Source: Siphonodentalium dalli
Lineage: Eukaryota; Mollusca; Scaphopoda; Gadilida; Siphonodentaliidae
DNA: 64,000 bases
Assembly: GCA_032622095.1 (NCBI GenBank)
Contig: CP136068.1
Span: forward strand, 131,755,989 to 131,819,988
Direction: 5' to 3'
Position 1 is the stretch's first letter. Each line of letters starts with the position of its first letter. Both the position numbers and the translations under genes were made by a program. The notes below the pieces were generated by a model. The model was not told the origin of the DNA and searched no databases. It saw nothing but the letters and a program-made list of their open reading frames with translations. Positions 58,195 through 64,000 of this stretch are shown here, in pieces.

Positions 58195-58620
58195 AAAAAT
58201 GGTAACGTATTCTGTCGGTAACGTATTCTGTCGGAATCAAACAATTATTTCAGTGGCAACTCATAAAAACCCCCAACTGGTCCCAACACTCGATGTGTAT
58301 AGTTAATTATATATAATATGCAAACAACTGAGTATGAATAAATAAACGACTCCCAACCATTTTGGAGATGCAGGGTAAAAGCTAGGTAACGTATCTGTCG
58401 CAAAATGTCCGTACCCTTCTAAAGTAGCATTACTTATGGAATTCCTTCGAACACTACGCGACAAACTTAACGGAATGGGCAGTACATATATCATGTGCGG
58501 CCTATATGTTCACTTTTACTGAGTATTCCATGTTGTAAAAACAATTTCAAGAGCCATGTATGAGAGTTATTTCGTCGGTAACGTATTCTGTTGCACATTT
58601 TTGCGACAGCCACTCCTGAT
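58195..58620. repeat. Dispersed GGTAACGTATTCTGTCG motif
   Basis: GGTAACGTATTCTGTCGG occurs twice in tandem (58201-58236) and again, slightly altered, at ~58385 and ~58579. Function unknown. Confidence 0.6.
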
Positions 58621-59744
58621 GTCATAAAACTATGGTAATTATCCAGAGTTCAGGGACTATGTATGTGTGCTAACGCAAGGGTCTTGTGGTTTAAATCGGT
58701 GATCTCACAGTCCGCCGCGGACCGTAAAAACGCGGAATCGGCTGGTCCCGACGTTTCACATGCAGCTTGCGACAGGGTGTTTTGGGTCATATAGACGGCA
58801 TGATGTAACGTCCATGCGCGGGAAGAGGAGTTTTGAGCCAGTAGTGATATTTATTCATTTGATATCATCGTTCTAGTATCTAAGCGCAATGTGCACGCTT
58901 TAATAAACATACGCAATACAACTGTAGTATTGAATGTAAAACGCAGTTGTGACAGCCTAAAAAGAAGCCATTGGCATCATCAAAGCAGTCTGATATGATG
59001 ATATATTATAAGAATGGCAATACACATGCCCGACATCCCGTGTAATATGAAGTTATTGGTTCAATCGCGTTGACACGAAATAGATTCAAAGAAAGCTTTA
59101 ATTAAAAAGCTGACCTGATTACAGTGAGGCTTCCTCTAGAGCACGTGTCATGTGACGTCACATGCTATGTCAATAACTTGAAGCACACACTGAATGAATT
59201 AATACAGTTGTTATCAGAACTGTCTTCAATAACGATCAACGTTAGTAGGGGCATATAAATTAGCTTTTTCGTCTGTACAACGTATGCTATGAAATACGCT
59301 TAGCTCCACGTTGAACTTGCGAAACCAAAATTGAGCAGGCGGAACTATAAAAGCTTCCGAGTTGTTAAAAGATAAAAGGTGTGACCAATGGGAACTTGGG
59401 AAATCTCAGACAAATATGACAGCAATTATTATCCATCAATCAAAATTTAGTTAATAATCATCGCCATTCCATACATTGTTGCAACTTACAAGTATTCAAT
59501 CAAGACTTTTACTCTGCATGCAAGTGTTCCACACATGGTCATAACGTTACTCTGAGTCGGCACCTTTGATCTCTTTGTCAAAACAACTACCGGTATACAT
59601 CAAAGGAAGCACACAACCGACGTCGGCAGAAATACTGTCACGACAGTGTGTATATATTTCTTTGATGTATTTGGCTTTGAAACTATGCGGGATATGGAGT
59701 GCATTGGGTGTATATAAGTCCATTATAGGAACAAACGCACAATA
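58621..59744. other. No gene found; local CpG-rich patch
   Basis: 58701-58770 has several CpGs (TCCGCCGCGGACCG, AACGCGGAATCGG), higher than the surroundings. Otherwise nothing recognised. Confidence 0.4.
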
Positions 59745-59835
59745 TATATAAACATCGGAATCGGAAATCGGCCGATTGTGCCTCCAGTTATCGGAAATCG
59801 GTCCTATAAGCTTTTTCATTATCGGAACATCACTA
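59745..59835. mobile_element. Possible hAT-like end with CGGAAATCGG repeats
   Basis: ATCGGAATCGGAAATCGGCC and TTATCGGAAATCGG resemble hAT termini built of (T)ATCGG repeats. No partner end found. Confidence 0.3.
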
Positions 59836-60026
59836 AACTTAGGATAGTATGTCAAATATGTCACCCGTTTTCTTTTCGAAAATCAACAGCGACACGAAAA
59901 TTGCGTATTGGGCCAATTTAGCTGAGAATGCGCCGTATGTGAACGAAGTGGAAGAAGCAGTAAAAAGCAATATATATGGACTTGAGCTGAATCATGAGCT
60001 TAATTCCCTCAGCAAATGGATATTAA

Positions 60027-60289
60027 CCCTTTACCCAACAGAAGGGCCCTGTGCCAATGCATTCTCTTATATATGCGAGTCGACCATAGGTCGCCTCGCA
60101 TATATAAGAGAATGCATTGGCACAGGGCCCTTTTTTAGGCACAGGGCATAACTGTAACCATCACAATGTGGTCAATGAACCGGTTCCAATGATATCCATA
60201 TTTGTATGGTGTTATTGAGACAGACCGAAGATATTTTAGGCTGTTGATACTTTATTTGGGCGTTTTTGGCCGGTTTGTTGGGTAAAGGG
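60027..60289. mobile_element. TTAA MITE inside a LINE fragment
   Basis: Ends CCCTTTACCCAACA / TGTTGGGTAAAGGG between TTAA sites (60023, 60290). Contains a 57-bp near-perfect hairpin around GCATTCTCTTATATATGCGA. Confidence 0.9.
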
Positions 60290-60293
60290 TTAA

Positions 60294-60607
60294 ACCGATA
60301 ACAAGCTCTCCTTGCATTTTGGCAAAACTGAGAAACCATTCTCTTTGGATCGGAGCACAGAATTAAAAAAAAAACACTCAAGAGTTATCGGTCAAGTGCC
60401 ATGGAATCCCCATGGAATCCCCATACCATCGTTGCAGCCAAAGAGGTGAAATACCTTAATGTCATCCTCAAACAGAAGTTGTCGGGTGACGCAATGGCTA
60501 GCATGATCTTGTCTACATTTTATGGCTTCTTAAATTTATGTATAGAAAATCTTATCTTCTCACCCCACTTACAAAAAGTTATTGGTGAATTCTCCAATTC
60601 AATATAA
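60294..60607 (+). pseudogene. LINE RT thumb fragment, copy 1
   Basis: KLSLHFGKTEKPFSLDRSTE, then VKYLNVILKQKLSGDAMASM, aligning with the KLSLHLGKTE...VKYLG...LSG segment of non-LTR RTs. Contains an extra CATGGAATCCC duplication and an A run. Confidence 0.75.
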
Positions 60608-61357
60608 TTTTATGTTGTAAAATATAGAGATCCGGGGGGGGGCTGGGAACACCACAGAATACAAGGGTAAACCTGTCTTCGGTAACATGGACAAAGGTGA
60701 TCATTATCTAGGTACACATTCCGAAGCGCCACTTGGACAATTCCATAGTCAGTAAAATTAAAAACAGGAGCATAATAGAGGTATGCCTGGTGTTTTGAAA
60801 TTTGGAAAATATAGGTATACATATGACAGAGTATGCGTACCAGTATCGTAGAATCACGCACTATCATAAATGAACTAGTTATACGTAGAGTATTAAAATA
60901 TTCTTAAGTTTCATGATTGTCCCATACCGGTAGTTTCAGTAAAACATGGGAGCGTGGTACATAGTTAGGTGTTACAAATTTAGAAATTAGGAACGCAAGC
61001 ATAGGCCGCGAGTTTTCGAAAGGGTTAATTTTGAAATTTATAGTTATGTACATGAGTAAGCAGTTGTGGAATGTAAGTGTAGGTGTAAGTCTGAAGTAAA
61101 ATGCTAAATTTCACTGGGATCGTCGTCAGTTATGTACCTGGTGATGGAGTGTTTAAACAACAGACCACCGCTTTTCGACACTTTTTTTCTTTTTAAAATA
61201 ACTTTTATTGGGATCAAAACATGAACATCATAAACAAATTAATTCGCAAAAATAAAAGACGATAATTCGCTTTTACATAGAGATGTATAGATCAATCTAG
61301 TGGGTTAGACTAATATTTCCATTATGATTTTTGTCCAGATTGTACACGGTCTATTAA

Positions 61358-61648
61358 CCCTTTACCCAACAGAAGGGCCCTGTGCCAATGCATTCTCTTA
61401 TATATGCGAGTCGACCATAGGTCGCCTCGCATATATAAGAGAATGCATTGGCTTAACACATTAAAAATTATAAAATTGTTAAAGAATATAAGAAAAAATG
61501 GTAAAAAGTGTTAAAAAAAGATTTTTTTTAGGCCAATGCATTCTCTTATATATGCGAGGCGACCTATGGTCGACTCGCATATATAAGAGAATGCATTGGC
61601 ACAGGGCATAACTGTAACCATCACAATGTGGTCAATGAACCGGTGTGC
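61358..61648. mobile_element. TTAA MITE, second copy, right end deleted
   Basis: Same left end and hairpin as 60027-60289. It has an extra AT-rich stretch (61454-61530) and a second, inverted hairpin. It stops at AACCGGT, short of its right terminus. Confidence 0.8.
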
Positions 61649-62278
61649 TGATAACAAGCTCTCCTTGCATTTTGGCAAAACTGAGAAACCATTTTATCAC
61701 ATAATTTGCCCATAAAAGCAGTTTCATAATTATCGATAAGAGACACGTTTAATATCAGCGCGTGCGATGACGTCACACCGTTCTTCAAATGACTTGCGAT
61801 CGCTGCAGTTTATTATCGTTGTTTTCGATGGATATTTCGCATTGCTTCGCGTTTATTTGATCATGTGATAAAAAGTATCTCACACTCGTCCTATTTTATT
61901 CGTAATTTATCAACCTCGTCCACTAAATTCTATTTGAGCCTCGGTAAACCTCGGCTCAAATCGAATTTAGTGAACTCGGTTGATAAATTCCGTATAAAAT
62001 AGAAACTCATGTGAGATCCTCTATCTCTTTGGATCGGAGCACAGAATTTATAAAAAAACACTCAAGAGTTATCGGTCAAGTGCCATGGAATCCCCATACC
62101 ATCGTTGCAGCCAAAGAGGTGAAATACCTTAATGTCATCCTCAATCAGAAGTTGTCGGGTGACGCAATGGCTAGCATGATCTTGTCTACATTTTATGGCT
62201 TCTTAAATTTATGTATAGAAAATCTTATCTTCTCACCCCACTTACAAAAAGTTATTGGTGAATTCTCCAATTCAATAT
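61649..62278 (+). pseudogene. LINE RT thumb fragment, copy 2, interrupted
   Basis: Same sequence as 60294-60607 with few differences, but split by the family H element between GAAACCAT and TCTCTTTGG. Confidence 0.75.
61694..62025. mobile_element. Hairpin-plus-TIR element (family H), copy 3
   Basis: A ~180-bp segment bounded by TTTATCACATAATT and an inverted ATGTGATAAA, then a hairpin 61876-62020 (GTTGATAAATTCCGTATAAA mirrored by a diverged arm). The paralogous LINE fragment at 60297-60607 lacks exactly this stretch, so segment and hairpin arrived in one LINE copy. Confidence 0.65.
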
Positions 62279-62461
62279 AATCTCATTACATGTACATTCC
62301 CTGACGATATTTCATAACCAGGCTTCCATTAGACTGAGCACATAGATTTTTTTATTGTAATCTAAATTGTACACACTACGCACTGTTACTGCCGCAGTAA
62401 CTTGTGCACGTATGTTATAAATAACATATATAATTACGTCGCACACCAAATAAAGATTTTA

Positions 62462-62809
62462 CTACCGCTATTCTCAAAGTAATTGACCAGAAAAACGGGG
62501 TGATACCCCGGTCATGACCGCGGTGATACCGGTAATAAACGGTAGCGGTATCGAGACGGTCATGGCGTGGAGTTACGGTATTGGGCGATAATGATACCGT
62601 GGTCTTTTAGCGGGCACCGCATTAATTTTGTTGAATACCGCGGTGATTTTCATGGAACTCTTTTAGGGGAGGTATTTACTCACACATACTTGTTCGCATT
62701 AACAAGCGGTATCAGTACCGCGGTATTGGAGGATACCATGGTATAGTACCGCCATATTAACGGGGTGACACCACGTTATTGGTGGTCAATTACTTTAAGT
62801 ATAGCGGTA
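62462..62809. mobile_element. ~350-bp TIR element with CCGCGGTAT palindromes
   Basis: CTACCGCTATTCTCAAAGTA and AATTGACCA at left are mirrored at right (complement TACCGCTATACTTAAAGTAA). The interior is unusually GC-rich for this window, with many ACCGCGGT / ACCGGTAAT palindromes. Confidence 0.75.
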
Positions 62810-63045
62810 TGATTGATTGTAAATAGTAAATTGCAGACACAGTTCTAAATAAAGAGACGATGCAATAGTATTTCATCTCAATAGCTTGCCAGAACAGATA
62901 GCTTGTTTATCATATCATTATATTATTTCTTTCTTGTTTATTATACATTTTTGTCGCTACTTTGCGATAACCTTTTTAGTTTATGATAAAGCCTGTGAAA
63001 AGGTAAATCGTATATAGTCAATAGTGCAGCTTGATGGGGGTTTAA

Positions 63046-63290
63046 CTCTTTCAGTGCCAGGGGCCGATCTCATCGGCACTAATTTACAGTTTGTAGAGTG
63101 CCAGGGTTGAATTTTTTTTTAGTATGCTTAAGCATGCTATAGCGAATTTAAAAACAAACTGGATAAGTCCTTAGGGGCATGTTACAACTCAAAACTATCA
63201 CCAAGTATTCATTGTAATAATTTTGATGCCCATGAAAAACGTAAGTTTCCCTGGCACTAAACCTACAAAATAAGCCTGGCACTAAAAGAG
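63046..63290. mobile_element. TTAA MITE upstream of ZMYND11
   Basis: TTAA at 63042 and 63291. Ends CTCTTTCAGTGCCAGG and CCTGGCACTAAAAGAG, inverted repeats. Confidence 0.85.
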
Positions 63291-63641
63291 TTAAGTGATG
63301 TGTGAACAAGTGGCTGTCGTTTACGTGGAAGATTCTCGACAATAGTAGATGATATCTACAGATATCTTTGTGGCTCTGCTGATAAACAAGCAACATGCTT
63401 TTTGCGAAAACATAACACACAATCGAAATGCATTTTCTTTCACTCAAAGTGTATTTTGTGGATAATATCGCATTCATACTATCATTATACTATAATATTA
63501 TATTCTTGAGGAAAATTCATAATTTGGTAACTTTTATTTCTAAATTATAACCTACAGCCAACGCCATCCTGGCTTTAACTCCAAAAAAAGCTGCTATCTC
63601 TTGATTTCTAAATATTGACAATTACTGAATAAATCTTTGTG

Positions 63642-63794
63642 CAGTAATGCCCTAAGTAATCGACACTTTAACCACAGCAGAATTATGGGTAACTTTTCAG
63701 GATTTAGTCGGAAATATGGCTTGTTGCCATTCATCGGAAAGCTCTCCCCATAATTCTGCTGTTGTTAAGGAGTCGTTTACTTAGGGCATTACTG
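63642..63794. mobile_element. Family A MITE just upstream of the ZMYND11 coding exon
   Basis: CAGTAATGCCCTAAGTAAT / TTTACTTAGGGCATTACTG, right flank TA (left flank TG). It ends 34 bp before the ZMYND11 exon starts. Confidence 0.9.
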
Positions 63795-63828
63795 TATGTA
63801 TAAATTAAGCAACAGTTTTCTTCCACAG

Positions 63829-64000
63829 ATTAGCCTGAAAAATGGTTCGTGCGGTCAAGCGTAGATTAGAGAGCTTGTCCATCGTCCAGGAATTTTTACA
63901 AGCTTTGGACTACATAAAGAGACAGAAACAATGTGCAAATATAGAGCGCATCACCAAATATATGATGCGAGAATACAACATGCAGGAGGACGACGTCCCT
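63829..64000 (+). CDS. ZMYND11: ZMYND11 (BS69) orthologue, first coding exon, cut by window edge
   Basis: The exon begins after the acceptor TTCCACAG (AG 63827-63828). An in-frame TGA at 63836 precedes ATG 63842, which has A at -3 and G at +4. The 53 residues visible include MVRAVKRRLES, then YIKRQKQCANIERITKYM, closely matching the human ZMYND11 N-terminus (KRRQ..., RNQKQIANIDRITKYM). This is the start of the SAMD1-like winged-helix domain. PHD, bromo, PWWP and MYND domains would lie beyond the window. Known role: nuclear reader of H3.3K36me3 that restrains transcription elongation and acts as a co-repressor. At least one non-coding exon must lie upstream; I could not place it. Confidence 0.88.

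Overview
The window is nuclear DNA from a multicellular animal. It is AT-rich and has spliced genes with GT/AG introns, long introns and a very heavy load of DNA transposons, MITE-like hairpins, LINE fragments and tandem arrays. The two recognisable genes are animal chromatin and DNA-repair genes. Their divergence from the vertebrate proteins, an L1-Tx1-type LINE, and abundant hAT-like, piggyBac-like and Tc1/mariner-like non-autonomous elements suggest a marine invertebrate (lophotrochozoan or invertebrate deuterostome). I cannot name the species from sequence alone.

Genes. (1) A complete BARD1 orthologue lies on the + strand from ATG 10614 to the stop at 32684-32686. It has 11 coding exons, all with GT/AG junctions and matching phases, and encodes a predicted 762-residue protein: RING (eight zinc ligands intact), a basic disordered linker, ankyrin repeats and tandem BRCT. 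ETS-like, E2F-like and ZNF143-like motifs lie within 90 bp of its ATG. (2) The first coding exon of a ZMYND11 (BS69) orthologue starts at 63842 and runs off the right edge. Both proteins belong to histone-reading pathways: BARD1 works with BRCA1 on H2A ubiquitination, and ZMYND11 reads H3.3K36me3.

Layout. 1-10.5 kb: intergenic, with MITEs, a LINE tail, two members of a modular TIR family and a 5S-rRNA-like sequence. 10.6-32.7 kb: BARD1, whose introns are packed with Tc1/mariner-like, hAT-like and TTAA (piggyBac-like) MITEs, a 54-bp tandem array and a tRNA-like SINE. 32.7-38.6 kb: MITEs in the BARD1 3' UTR, then mostly featureless DNA. 38.6-44.3 kb: a degenerate ~160-bp tandem repeat split by a recent 5'-truncated L1-Tx1-like LINE (39951-43262, minus strand) with a clear target-site duplication. 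46-46.8 kb: a ~100-bp tandem array. 47.1-55.4 kb: a nested structure in which an old LINE is split by an insert containing a ~5.1-kb inverted repeat (48282-53378) whose inner arms are minisatellites; a separate 1.07-kb TIR element (54289-55355) sits in the same LINE's tail. 55.4-59.9 kb: mostly unique sequence, presumably upstream of or within intron 1 of ZMYND11. 60-62.3 kb: two copies of a LINE fragment carrying a TTAA MITE; the second copy has an extra insertion, so the first serves as an empty site. 62.4-63.8 kb: further MITEs up to the ZMYND11 exon.

Most short open frames in the window are chance. Apart from the two genes, the only long reading frame is the LINE polymerase.
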